Of a stretch of DNA of 64,000 nucleotides, positions 11,151 to 23,300 are shown piece after piece. A model generated the notes under the pieces. That model was given only the letters and a program-made list of their open reading frames with translations. It did no database searches and was not told the origin of the DNA. This DNA comes from Protonemura montana (taxonomy: Eukaryota; Arthropoda; Insecta; Plecoptera; Nemouridae): assembly GCA_947568835.1 (NCBI GenBank), contig OX387606.1, forward strand, positions 24,045,111 through 24,109,110. Reading direction: 5' to 3'. How positions within the stretch are numbered: the first letter of the stretch is position 1; every line of letters starts with the position of its first letter. The position numbers and the translations under genes were made by a program.

Positions 11151-14100
11151 ATGACTCGCGGTTACGCATCCACATTTTCATCGTCCGTGTTTCCACAAAA
11201 GGTTATTGCCTATGTGTGCGTAGCTTTCAATATAATCGCAGTGATATTCGCAGTATTCCTGGCATTTCTTTCCATTCTGATGTCAATTACCTTGGCATCG
11301 AGTTTGTATCCGAGCGACAGCCTACAAGTGACCATCTTGTTCGGTGTAGTCTGTCTGTACGCAGTTCTAATCATTGTCGTGCATTGCAATGGTATGAACA
11401 TATGCTTTACGTTCAGCCGACCACTTCACTACTACAAAGCTAATTTCATGAAGATGGAAGTACCCGCTTGGGAATTGTTCACTGCTCTAGCGATGCTAAT
11501 TGGTAAGATATACAAATAATGTTTCCACGAAATTTGCATCTTAAATTTTCTATATGAAACAAACCCATTTCGATTGACTCACCCCTATTTTACGGCGTAA
11601 CATAGGGAGCTAAAGGCCAATAACCAAAAGCAACCTAGAACCTTTATACTAAAATTGCTACTGTATATAATTAGTACCTATTACCTATTACTATTCAGCC
11701 ATCGGAGGCCTACAATATTTAATTGTATTTAATTTAATATATCTAACTAACTAGATTTAATCATCTGGCTTAGCACATATTTTGGCCAACTTCGCTGTAA
11801 ATCAAGTGACATTGTCTGGTGATCACACACCTCAGGTATCGGCTACGCCTTCGCGTTGCCGTCGTCCACAGCATCGCTAAACGCCTCCATTCAGAACTCT
11901 ATGGTTCGGGGCATGAACCAGTACCCACAGGACCCAGCTTGGAAGAAGGTATTCGATGAGATGCAACAGACACGACAATGTTGTGGAGTCATCAACTACA
12001 ACGACTGGAGGAAGAGCTCCTGGATGCAGCTGGACCCGGCCAAGGAGACACCGAGCCCAACTTGCGGCGACACTGACACGAAGGTTGGCTGCTAAGTTAG
12101 GCAACACTGCGCTGAGTCAGGTATTGGATGGGTGACCATCATGCATATGACCAGTTCTGTTCGGGAGAGAGGTTGGAGGGATGAAAGTTAAACAACATTG
12201 CGCTGAGTCAGGTATTGGATGAGTGACCATCATACACATGACCAGTTCTGTTCGGGAGAGAGGTTGGAGGGATGAAAGTTAAACAACATTGCGCTGAGTC
12301 AGGTATTGGATGAGTGACCATCATACACATGACCAGTTCTGTTCGGGAGAGAGGTTGGAGGGATGAAAGTTAAGCAACACTGCGCTGAGTCAGGTATTGG
12401 ATGGGTGACCATCATACACATGACCAGTTCTGTTCGGGAGAGAGGTTGGAGGGATGAAAGTTAAACAACATTGCGCTGAGTCAGGTATTGGATGAGTGAC
12501 CATCATACACATGACCAGTTCTGTTCGGGAGAGAGGTTGGAGGGATGAAAGTTAAGCAACACTGCGCTGAGTCAGGTATTGGATGGGTGACCATCATACA
12601 CATGACCAGTTCTGTTCGGGAGAGAGGTTGGAGGGATGAAAGCTAAGCAACACTGCGCTGAGTCAGGTATTGGATGGGTGACCATCATACACATGACCAG
12701 TTCTGTTCGAGAGAGAGGTTGGAGGGATGAAAGTTAGTACAGCAACTTCACTCGCCTTGCTTATCAACCTCTCGACAACATGGATTTGTGGAGAAATCCT
12801 GTTGTTCGCGTTGTACCGTCCTTCGAAAGGGACGTTAAGCCGGTGGTCCCCTTGGTCTTCGACAGGAGTAGGCTACGTACCGGCACCGGGTTTCCCCTCC
12901 TCTCTTCTAGGCTAGGTTAGGTTCATCATCATCCACTCATTCACCGACGCCATCAGACCAGTGCCGCATGACACATTATCAAAACAGTGCGTCGTTAAAC
13001 ACCACAAATCAATAGTTACCCACGTACAGTGATTGCACTCAGGCTTTGCAATAAGCGATTCAATTCCGAGTCTTGCGTCTCGGATTGAAATTGTTATGTT
13101 CTGTGACTACGCCCTACTGTGCCACGATATCTCTCATCCCCTTCCCCAGCAGAGCCCGTGTGGTTCTATTCCAACGGTAAATCTACTAGAGAAAGGGTCG
13201 CTAATTCCAAATGTATGCCTAGGGCCAAAGCAATCATAAACGATTTATTTCTTCTTTGGCTGTTATCCCAGGACTAGCTGGAGGCTGGAAATCTGCATGC
13301 AAAACGTACCTGCACCGAGTGATAAGGGGGTCGTAGCGGTGGTAAAACGGCATCCAATTACCGTCAATGATTTCGACTGCAACCTATTATAGGAATGTTG
13401 AGCTGGATACCTCTCCGAGGAATCGATACGCGTGGATTCATCTCGATATCGAGTAGGTTAGGATGTCTCGACTTGGAGCACTAAAGATTCGAAATGAATC
13501 GTAGATAAATCGACAAATGATGCACGTAGAGTAATTGCTGAAGTGAGTTCGTACGAGCGGGATAAAGTGGCAAAAACTAGCACTGTAAAGTGGGGACTGG
13601 AATCGATATCCCTGCAACTACCGATAATTCTCAGATAAAACAGAATTCAGGGAAAGTGACAGTCTAGCCTGAACGTGGGGGCGTTGAATGAGTATCGTTG
13701 AGGTGTTTGGCCTCTTTCCCTTCTGCCGGGATTTCTTATCCCACCGAAACTGGATCCTGCATGCCCGAATAGCTCAGTTGGAAGGGCACCCCATCGGCAT
13801 TTAAAAGGACTCGGGTTCGTATTCCAGTTCACGTCTAGCCCCCTTTTTATAATATATATATATGAATAAAATTGATTTAAATTCTAGTGAAATAATGTTA
13901 AATATCGGTTGTCCCTTTTTTATTATTATGAACACTATAACCGTCTCAAAAATTGATGCCCAAATGGGGACTCGAACCCGATCTCCACCTGTCGCGGGTG
14001 TTGCTCTGAACCATTGAGCTACTTGGACCCCGATCTCCTCCTATCGCGGGTGTTGCTCTAACCAATTGAGCTACTTGGACCCCGATCTCCACCTATCGCG

Positions 14101-16626
14101 GGTGTTGCTCTAACCCATTGAGCTACTTGGACCCCGATCTCCACCTATCGCGGGTGCTGCTCTGAACCATTGAGCTACTTGGACACTGGCTTTTTGAGAC
14201 GATTTTAGTGTATTTGATGAGAATGACAGTTCTCCAAGGAGCTGTGAATAAGCTGTGAATACTCACAGTCACTCTGATTCTAGTGACGCTATATCACGTC
14301 ACAACCTGTCAATCTTGAATAACTCCAATTTGACGTTTATCATCTGTTGACCTGTTGTCTGATAATCTTTTCCTATGGTGGTGTAAAAGGGATGAGGGGA
14401 AACCCGGTGCCGGCACGTAGCCTACTCCTGTCGAAGACCAAGGGGACCACCGGCTTAACGTTCCTTCCGAAGGACGGTACAACGCGAACAACAGGATTCC
14501 TCCACAAATCTATGCTGTCGAAAGGTTGATAAGCAAGGCGAGTGAAGTTGTTGTACTAACTTGCATCCCTCCAACCTCTCTCACGAACAGAACTGGTCAT
14601 GTGTATGATGGTCACCCATCCAATACCTGACTCAGCGCAGTGTTGCTTAACTTTCATCCCTCCAACCTCTCTTCCGAACAGAACTGGGCATGTATATGAT
14701 GGTCACCCATCCAATACCTGACCCAGCGCAGTGTTGCTTAACTTTCATCCCTCCAACCTCTCTTCCGAACAGAACTGGTCATGTGTATGATGGTCACCCA
14801 TTCAATACCTGACCCAGCACAGTGTTGCTTAACTTTCATCCCTCCAACCTCTCTCCCAAACAGAAATAGTCATGTGTATGATGGTCACCCATCCAAAACC
14901 TGACCCAGCGCAGTGTTGCTTAACTTGCATACCTCCAACCCCTCTCCCGAACAGAACTGGTCATGTGTATGATGGTCACCCATCCAAAACCTGACCCAGC
15001 GCAGTGTTGCTTAACTTGCATCCCTCCAACCCCTCTCCCGAACAGAACTGATCATGTGTATGATGGTCACCCATCCAATACCTGACCCAGCACAGTGTTG
15101 CTTAAATTTCATACCTCCAAACTCTCTCCCGAACAGAACTGGTCATTTGTATAATGGTCACCCATCCAATACCTGACCTAGCACAGTGTTGTTTAACTTC
15201 GGTATCTCATGAGAACCGGTGTTTCCATCACGCCAAACCGTTCTGTGCCATCTTTTCCATCTTTGTAGCCCGGCTGATGTAACAGATTGAGCTGACTTGG
15301 CTAAAGTCCACCATTCAAAGGCTATATCACACCCGAACAAAGCCAGTGAAACGCTCCCATCAGGAGGTTGACGTTGTGGAGACGCCGGTCGTGCCGGCGT
15401 CGTGCTGTAAGCCTGCTACCAAGGGACGCTGCCTTCACGATCGACGTCGACAGAGCGTCGAGACCGAGTGCTCGAAGGACGCACTAGAAGAAATGCTGGA
15501 CCGGATATACACAGATGGCTGCTTCCTGTCGTTGGCAGAGGCGCTGGAAACGTCTGTCGCCGTCGTGCGAGTTCTCATCGACTCTGTCCTGATTTTGCAG
15601 GTACGACTCTGTGGCGGGAGCCAAGAACCATTTATTTATTTTTTATTGGACTTAAAATTTTGATACTGTAGGCAGGGTTGACTTTCAGCAGAACGTACAT
15701 TCTAATTTCTAAAATGAACAAAAATACAATGTATTATACCTGACCCAACGCAGTGTTGCTTAACTTTCATCCCTCCAACCTCTCTCCCGAACAGAACTGG
15801 TCATGTGTATAATGGTCACCCATCCAATACCTGACCCAGCGCAGTATTGCTTAACTTTCATCCCTCCAACCTCTCTCCCAAACAGAACTGGTCATGTGTA
15901 TGATGGTCACCCATCCAATACCTGACCCAGCGCAGTATTGCTTAACTTTCATCCCTCCAACCTCTCTTCCGAACAGAACTGGTAATGTGAATGATGGTCA
16001 CCCATCCAATACCTGACCCAGCGCAGTATTGCTTAACTTTCATCCCTCCAACCTCTCTCCCGAACAGAACTGGTCATGTGTATGATAGTCACCCATCCAA
16101 TACCTGACCCAGCGCAGTGTTGCTTAACTTTCATCCCTCCAACCTCTCTCCCGAACAGAACTGGTCATGTGTATGATTTTCACCCATCCAATATCAGACC
16201 CAGCGCAGTGTTGCTTAACTTTCATCCCTCCAACCTCTCTCCCGAACAGAACTGGTCATGTGTATGATGGTCACCCATCCAATACTTGTCCCAGCGCAGT
16301 GTTGCTTGAATTCGGTGATCTCACGAGGACCAGTGTTTCTTTATTTTGCACGGCTTTTCTTTCACCGGGCCAAGTCAAGTACAGCTGACTCCGTTCCGCT
16401 GTTCACCGGGCCAAGTCAAGTACAGCTGACTCCGTTCCACGGTTCACCGGCCAAGTCCTATGTTTGTCAGGCCGTCGTCCTGATCCTGACCGCACTGCTG
16501 CACTGGGCGGCCAGTAAGGACATGGCGCCGTCCTGCTACGAACCTCTCTTGCCGCACGACGACGCCGACGACGCCGACGACTATGACGACGCCAGCCCCG
16601 AGCGAAGGCGTCGTATAATAAACTAA
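11151..16626 (+). CDS. Tetraspanin, complete, four exons
   Basis: Exons 11151-11502, 11836-12083, 15364-15600 and 16471-16626 total 993 nt, that is 330 codons plus TAA, with phases 1,0,0 closing exactly. The product has four membrane helices: about residues 15-45, 57-80, 105-125 (split by intron 1) and about 265-295 (split by intron 3). The large extracellular loop has the hallmark CCG (about 166-168, in RQCCGVINYNDW), then PASCC (about 211-215) and a later GC (TDGC), giving the six-Cys pattern. Tetraspanins organise membrane microdomains with integrins and other receptors; no specific partner can be named. The C-tail is acidic (repeated Asp/Ala). The acceptor at 15363 is the least certain; CAG at 15346 is an alternative but would break the frame. 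Intron 2 contains two 5S-derived SINEs and one tRNA-derived element. AATAAA overlaps the last codons at 16617. Confidence 0.9.
12098..13012 (+). mobile_element. 5S rRNA-derived SINE, seven tandem units, intact body
   Basis: It begins abruptly with TTAGGCAACACTGCGCTGAG only ~15 bp after the donor of tetraspanin exon 2. It has about seven 91-bp units, then the body (GTACAGCAACTTCACTCGCC...) and the 3' end GCGTCGTTAAACACCACAAA. The 5S-like 5' head is missing. The body carries an open 62-codon frame at 12727-12915 beginning [12 protein letters not shown]. Confidence 0.9.
13760..13850 (+). mobile_element. tRNA-like relic (possible SINE head)
   Basis: An A-box-like TAGCTCAGTTGG and a B-box-like GGTTCGTATTCC are spaced as in a tRNA, followed by a T-run near 13843. 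The anticodon and acceptor stems pair poorly, so a functional tRNA is unlikely. Confidence 0.4.
13915..14338 (-). mobile_element. tRNA-derived SINE-like element, four head units
   Basis: Same family as 783-1645, in reverse orientation, with only four 52-bp units between the inverted motifs CCGTCTCAAAAA (13942) and TTTTTGAGACG (14191). The unique arm runs to 14338. It lies in tetraspanin intron 2 and touches the 5S-derived SINE at 14392. Confidence 0.85.
14392..15243 (-). mobile_element. 5S rRNA-derived SINE, about seven units, 3' truncated
   Basis: On the - strand: 5S-like head at about 15190-15243, tandem 91-bp units, then the body, truncated at GGGGAAACCCGGTGCCGG so the CGTTAAACACC end is missing. 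It ends about 120 bp before the acceptor of tetraspanin exon 3. Confidence 0.85.
15735..16340 (-). mobile_element. 5S rRNA-derived SINE: head plus units without body
   Basis: About six 91-bp units with a 5S-like head at 16305-16340 (reverse complement of ATCACCGAATTCAAGCAA) but no 200-bp body. It lies in tetraspanin intron 3. This shows that head and units can exist without the 3' half. Confidence 0.85.
16617..16622 (+). promoter_or_regulatory. AATAAA overlapping the tetraspanin 3' end
   Basis: AATAAA falls inside the last sense codons (Ile-Ile-Asn-stop). No other AATAAA lies in the next ~400 bp, so either this one or a variant signal is used. Confidence 0.3.
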
Positions 16627-17151
16627 TTCTTTCACACTTATGCAGCTGCGGCTTGCAGCGCTTGTCCGTCAAGTGATTGATTTGGGTAAATAATTACGGA
16701 AATTTAGATACTTAATCACTTATTTCCAGCCCGAATAGCCAGGCAAAGTTGGACCAATTTTATTCAGATTTAATGTCGAATCGTAAATCTGTCACAGATT
16801 GAGTTACGAGCTCTGCAGGATTCGTTGGCCAATTAGCGCGTGTATTTTATCTATGGGGGGAAAACTATGACACGGGACCCCTCGACCGCTACCCGCCCGA
16901 CGGCGCGTACACATTTTTAGCGCAATGACCACAAGCCCAGTGTATTTATCTTGTTTATCTTCATATTGACCGCGTTGCAAAGCGCATGGCTGCAACGCCG
17001 ACCCCCTCTTCCTCCTACGGCCCCCGTCCCTGTCCCCCCTCCCCGGCACGCGCAAAGATCCCGCGCATGGTCCACGGAATGGAAGCTGGGGCGTAGAGCT
17101 CAGTCTATCGGCGGCGTTTGCCCGAGTCGCTAGCTCCCTGCATCCGCGTTC
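16627..17151 (+). promoter_or_regulatory. Putative peroxidasin promoter and 5' UTR
   Basis: This ~520-bp interval separates the tetraspanin stop from the first exon of peroxidasin. Its second half (16960-17150) is clearly GC-richer than the surroundings. No TATA box is obvious. Assignment as promoter rests on position only. Confidence 0.4.
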
Positions 17152-17172
17152 ATGTCACCGTCGTTGCCATGA
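17152..17172 (+). promoter_or_regulatory. Short uORF whose stop overlaps the peroxidasin start codon
   Basis: ATG at 17152 opens a six-codon frame (MSPSLP) whose TGA at 17170-17172 overlaps the main ATG at 17169-17171 (sequence ATGA). If the mRNA includes 17152, initiation at the main ATG would need leaky scanning or termination-reinitiation. Confidence 0.55.
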
Positions 17173-17359
17173 AGTGTTCGTACCCCCGTGCGTGTTGCGG
17201 TGCTAAGGCGCTTGTCTTTGTGGTTGTGCAGTTGGTGACGTTGGCTGCGTTGGCCAGCGCACAATGTCCTGCAAAGTGCATCTGCTTTCGCACGACGGTG
17301 CGGTGCATGTTCCAGCAGTTGGAGCGAATCCCCGAGGTGTCTAGCAACACTACAATACT
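17169..17359 (+). CDS. Pxdn: Peroxidasin exon 1: signal peptide and LRRNT
   Basis: Residues 1-63. A hydrophobic core ([14 protein letters not shown]) ending in ALASA predicts cleavage before QCPAKC. The Cys cluster CPAKCIC...VRC is the N-terminal LRR cap. The exon ends in phase 2 inside a Leu codon, the same phase as every LRR intron that follows. Confidence 0.93.
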
Positions 17360-20300
17360 GTAAGTAGCACCCATGAGCACCCTTGATTCAGAGCGTCCGA
17401 CGTTAGGTTCGTGAACCCGGTACCGGCACCGCAGAGGTAGCAGGTCGCTCTATCTTGGTGTGGTTACTGCATTGTTGTTTGAGCGATGGCCATTGTTGGT
17501 AGCAAGTGCCGTAATTGAAGGCGTCTTGTGTATTTGGCTCAAGTTTTGACTGCGCTTACCTGAGACGGTGCTGTGGACGTCACGGTGTTATGCGGGAAAA
17601 GGGTCGCGACCCCGGGAGACCAATTCGTGGGGAGGGCGTTCGTGGTTGCGGTTGCCCGCGTCGAGCAAGTCGACCTCCCGAGATTCAAACCCGAGGCTTT
17701 CGAAGCAAGAAAGCGATTTGAGATTTCTCGTATGGCATCTGCAAGAGACGATAGGCTGGTGATTAATTTCTTGTTCTCATGAGAGTCTGGTACGGGGTAC
17801 TTGAGGGGTCTGGTCTCGATGCCGATGGGCATAACTTATATTTGTGTGACAAGATGTATTCGCTTTTTGTTCGCGTTACATCTTAATATTCTGTGTGGGT
17901 ATGGGTGTGCTAAGGGGTGGGTGGCCTCCATTGAGAGTCAGAGACTCGCACATCTCAAATCTTTTGTATCCTTTCTGTAGCAATTCCTGTTTGTAAAACC
18001 TTACGCTCAATTCAATCAGCACATTTTGCTATCGACTATACCAACTACAGTGCAACACAACAAAAAAAGTAACAAATAAACTAATAAAAGGGCAAATAGC
18101 CTGGCGACCTTTCAGTCCGTAGAAGCGCAGGTATGTTAACTCTACTTCCACTTAGCATGCAGCACCCATTTGGTAGTTTGTAGCAGATGCGGTTGACAAA
18201 CCAGCGCATGTGTCTGGGACTTTACGCGGACGACATTCGTTACTTGGCTCTCTTGACTGAATGCTATGACAACAATGAGATGTCTAGTTCAATCATTCAC
18301 ACAGACTGGTCGTAGCACACTTCTAGCCAGAGATACCGGAAGATTGGGGCAACTACTTTTGGAGGTCGTCCAATTCAACTTTTGCACATCTCTGCCCGCT
18401 CGGTTCCGTAGTCCATTGTCAATACCTAATGCAAGCAGCAGAAGTACTTATTGTATGTAAATACTTCTACTTGCTTTGCTGAACAAAGCGGCTGGAACGT
18501 TTAACATGTTTAGCTAATCGCGAATTATGTTTGCTACGGTTCCCATTGGTCTATTAAATCGAGACCAGTTCGAAATTCGTGGGCAGCAAAGCGAGGGCTG
18601 ACCAAAAGCAGGACACGAAACAAATTTAAGAGATAACACGTCATTAGTTGTTGCTTATGGTGAGATCATTGGCTAGCATCACTTCAGATTTGTCATCGCA
18701 ATTTCATGGGAATCTTAATTGAAGAGAGGACATAAAACCAGCTGCGCTAACTGCAATAAAATGTGCAGAGATTGGAAAGAGGTCTGCAATGCACTTTCAT
18801 TCATTCGCCGAGCGGAGACCCTGATCTTTGTTATGCTGCACCAGACTTCACTCGTGAGATAGAAACAGAATATGAAGATTCACGAACCAGAGAGGGGTTT
18901 TTGCATCGCCGAGCGTCCGTCTTGCAGATGTTTCAAATCTTCTATTCTGAAAGTGTTGACAGGCAGGTAGAACATATCATGGCAAGACGAACTGGGCAGA
19001 CTTTGTAATTCCTATATGAGTCTCGGTCTAGGATAGCTATCTGACATCTTAGCTTGAAAGACGCCCAACGTGTAATTCATGTCCGACGAAGAAAGGTAAT
19101 TAATGATGAAGTGGGAGGTCGCTTTTGACGCATGCCATCACGAGAAATATTTTTATTCCAAATGTAATTACAATGTAACGCGGTACCGGTCTTATTTTTG
19201 GGTGAATTTGATTGAGGGTCGTGAGCTGTAACCGTTGCTATCGTGGAGGTAGAAATCGCTGTGAGCTCTGGGCTCTGAGTCAGTCTGCCAATTATGCTCG
19301 CTTAAAAAATGGCATCATTAGGTCATAGCTTAGCGAATTATGTCCATTTCTCATGAACCGTAAATTTGGTTGTCAATAAAAATGATAACCGTTTGCTCAT
19401 TGAGATAAACGTCTCATTCAAATTAACCTCATACGCGTTGTGCAAAGATCACAATAAATTAATTATCATCGTGACTTCTTTCGGCGACTTCCAGTGAGCC
19501 ACGCTATTCGATCACTCGATTAATTTTGCGGACCAATCCGTCTGCCCATCTGCAAGCTTCCCATCGGAGGAGAAAAGCGATGGAAATTCGATCGACGAAT
19601 ACATTTTCCGGCTCATGGCGCGCTGTCACAATCTGTCTTGATAAAGCCGTTACATTTTGTAATCGTCTTCAATTATAACGGCGCTAATTGCAAATCGCTG
19701 TCCATGCAGATGATGTCCAAGCTCAATCTGCGGTAGCTCATGTGGTCATCTATATGATTGATGAAATGCAACCCTATCCTAGTGTGTGTTTACAACATAT
19801 AAGCCGATTTATCACCAGCTCAGCTCCCATTCTTTTACTGCTATGTTACATCTCGAATCCAATGGTTAGACCGTCCCATGTGTTTTGCGAAAGCCAAAAT
19901 CCAGAGCACTTCAGATGATCGATCCAAAAAAAAAAGAGGTTACAATTTACAAACCCGAGCTTGACATTCGCGAGCCCAGATTAAAAAATTAGTATTCATG
20001 ATTTTCCTAAAAACCCTCGCACTAATTAACGCGCGGCAATTGCAGATTTGTGGAATTAAATTTAAATGTGTACAGCTTCCTTGTGTAGATTAATTAAGAT
20101 AATAATACGATCTTGTTCGCGGGCTCTTGATTAAAGCATGTAACTAATTAAAATTTAAATACCGTACACATACAGGATGGAGGTATTTAACTTAAAGTGC
20201 CCCGACTTTCAACTTTGAAATCCCGACCGCTCAGCAAAGCGAATGAGAAACAATTTTGTCCGAAAAGTTTTGCCAAAGTTGTGCCTCGCCCTCGTGTATA

Positions 20301-23300
20301 ATCGTGGCATGCTAATTGCAAGCAAGACTGTTGTTATATTTTTAATCTAGTTTAAACGCACACTGGTCATCTGCTAGGAAAGATGTGCCTCTATGCCGAG
20401 TTGAGGGAAACTGGCAAACCTCTTGCGGTCTCTCCTCTTCCCGGGAATTTAATTGGATCATGTTTTTAATTGTCTTGCTCGATGATTAATTACTTAGCGG
20501 GTAATTTATCGTGGCTGGGTTACATAGGAGTGTACATTATCGTATTGTTGAGATGGCCTGGATTCAAGGAACAATCGCTAATATCATTCAGTAGTTGCAC
20601 ATGAAATTGATGATGTTGCCAACTGAACGGCAAAGCGTCGTCGCACAAAGTTTATATCTCTGAATTCGTAGCGCGGTGTTTTACCCAAAATTCAACTTTA
20701 TCTTCCCTCGGGCAATCTTTGTCGAGGAGCAAGTAGAAGAGAAGGCTACAGAAGCGTACAATTAGTTACCCTAGCTGCCTGCCATCTTTCCTGTGAAAGG
20801 CAAAGGCGAATTACATTCTTTGCCTCAAAGATCAAGTTTAAATAAGTTTTCCAACTAGAGCCGTTCCGCTAAGCCTCCACCCTCAGCCTCCCCAACAACT
20901 GAATACTTTTGATTCAGTCTGTATAATAATAACCAACGCCAGATAATTTATTTGAAAAAAATACAATTTCAAGACAAAAAAAAATCGCAGACGGTTTCGC
21001 CAAATTGTATATTTTTAACTTGCTCCTCGCGCACGAGTTGCTTGATCAATGAGACGGCCTTCCACACACGCGGCCGGATCCTACACTCGAAACAAGATTC
21101 GATCTTGTGTGGGACACCCGACCGAGTCTGGACAGAGAGTAGCTTCTGGTGTCCCGACTGCCCCGCGTAGAAGCGATCCTTTGATGCACCGGCGATCGCG
21201 AGTCGCAGCACGTTCAACGTCTTCCAGATCGCCAACTAAAAGACGTCCAGCACAGGTCGACCAAGCTTAGGTGGTCACCAGATCTGAGCTCTCAAGATCC
21301 CATCACATTGTTAAAACCTTCCCGTACTCCGCATCTCCAGTCATTTAGTCAATAGCACTCCAGGCCGACAAGGTTTAACAAGCTCCTTCAGGCTACAGTT
21401 AAGTGGCTGTTTAGCAAAACGTTTATTTGTTTATTAACTCAGTTTAGCTTGTAATAACGGCCATACTTATAAAAGATGTTATCCTCAGAGGAAGAAATGA
21501 GGATCGATAGTTATTTGATGCATTGAATGGGAACCGTTAAGACAAAGAACAACAAACAGACAAGCGAAAGTAACAGAGATACAGACTCAATCGGAAAACC
21601 GTCTGGCATTGAACAATTTTTAACAATCTTAAACATTTTTAAACCTCGCTGTTGGAGTAGGTTTTTTTTTAAGGAATACATGAGTACAGGGCAAAAAAAC
21701 ACCACGGGCAACAAAACGTCCCGTGAATCGCTTCCCCTGCCATGAATCAAACTGTCAAAACTCGGACAAGCCATTGTGTCTGAAGGATAAAACGCCATCG
21801 GCTAAATCCACAAATAAACAAGCGATGCAATGCGGTAACTTCGAAAAGCAAGACATATCTGTTCCGTCCTCCCCAGGCATAATTTAGACAGGCAAGGTGC
21901 GAAACTTCATCTGTAACTGAACCTTGTTCTGAGACCTGTGATTAAACCCACAGCGCAAGGGTGTGGTTACCGTTCGTCTGGGCGACACTTGCAGGTGAAC
22001 TCGAGGGTACCATGAGACTGTCTATCTCGGTGCATTGTGCCCAACCTCTCCGGGCCGATAACGCTTCGTGGGTGGCATTGGCTAGGGTCGCCGATTGAAA
22101 ATTAGCCCGAACACGGGTCGCATTGCGATGCTATTTAATGGTCATACCCTGATCAAGGTATGATAGACACGTGTGTCATTCACAATCGCGCCGCAAATGG
22201 CTTCGCTCTCGGTCGATATGGCGACACAAAATTAATTTCGTTTGCTTGTCAGCTCCAATTTGGGATTACAACCTTTTTTGGACGTCACAGCAATTTGATC
22301 TTCGCACTCTGCTCTACGGGACGCGTATCCGTGGCGACTTGCAAATTATAATTAGACTAATGCATCACGATTCAAGTCAATTGTGTTCACAGATGCCAAA
22401 TGTTTAGAAGTAATGTACACATACATTACAGCGTGCTACGTAGATGCGAGCCCGAGACTAAAACTAAGTTTGTTCTTTATTGTCTTAATCTACTTACTTG
22501 TAAGTTACTATAAATAGACGGTGTTTTATTGAGATTTTTGCAGTTGCGGTCGCTTTTTGCAATAGCTCTGTTGATATACAGAAGGTAAAGTGTCAATATG
22601 AGAATTTATATCAAATTTCCGTCGGACTTTGGTCCAGCCCACACCTGGAAACTGTTGTAACCAACAAGGCGATCATATCTTTGAAGCTATGGGCGGGTCG
22701 ATCATCTCACATCAGCAACGAAGGTGCTGACGAGGGCAGATGATGACTGCTCTCTGCTTGATTACCTTTCTTAGGTGACAGCCGCCGATAATTCCTAGCC
22801 GGCCACGGATTGCGTCACCACTAACGTAATGGGCGCTATCTCGCAATTCGTACAACAACGCTGGCGACCTGTGTTATTGGCGGCCAAATCGTAAACCTTC
22901 ATGAATTCAGCGTAGAGTTGTTGTTGAACTTTTACATGAAAGGTATCGATGCATTAATGATGTAAACGTCCACGAGATGGGTTAATTCGGTATCGACGCT
23001 GTTTGGTCCCAGTTCGAACAAGGTATGGATGTGTTGTTCGTCTCCCAATTAGGTTTTCCGATTAATTGAAGGTGATGGCCAGTCCTGGGGGGGCGGGGGG
23101 TGGCATGGGAACAACGTGTTTAACTCGAGTCACCGTTGTCATGACAAACTGAACCCAACACAGTTTTGATTTCAGTCGAACATCGTCCCACACAAAATGT
23201 CCGTCATCGGCGATGTCAATTTATATTCGTCAATTCAGTTGCACTCGTGTGAATCATTTGCGGCGTCCATTAATTATCCCGCGCAATATAATATATGCAC

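Noticed and set aside
16258..16626. 122-codon ORF as an independent small gene
   Set aside because: Its 5' half is 5S-SINE sequence. Only the part from 16471 is real and forms the last tetraspanin exon.
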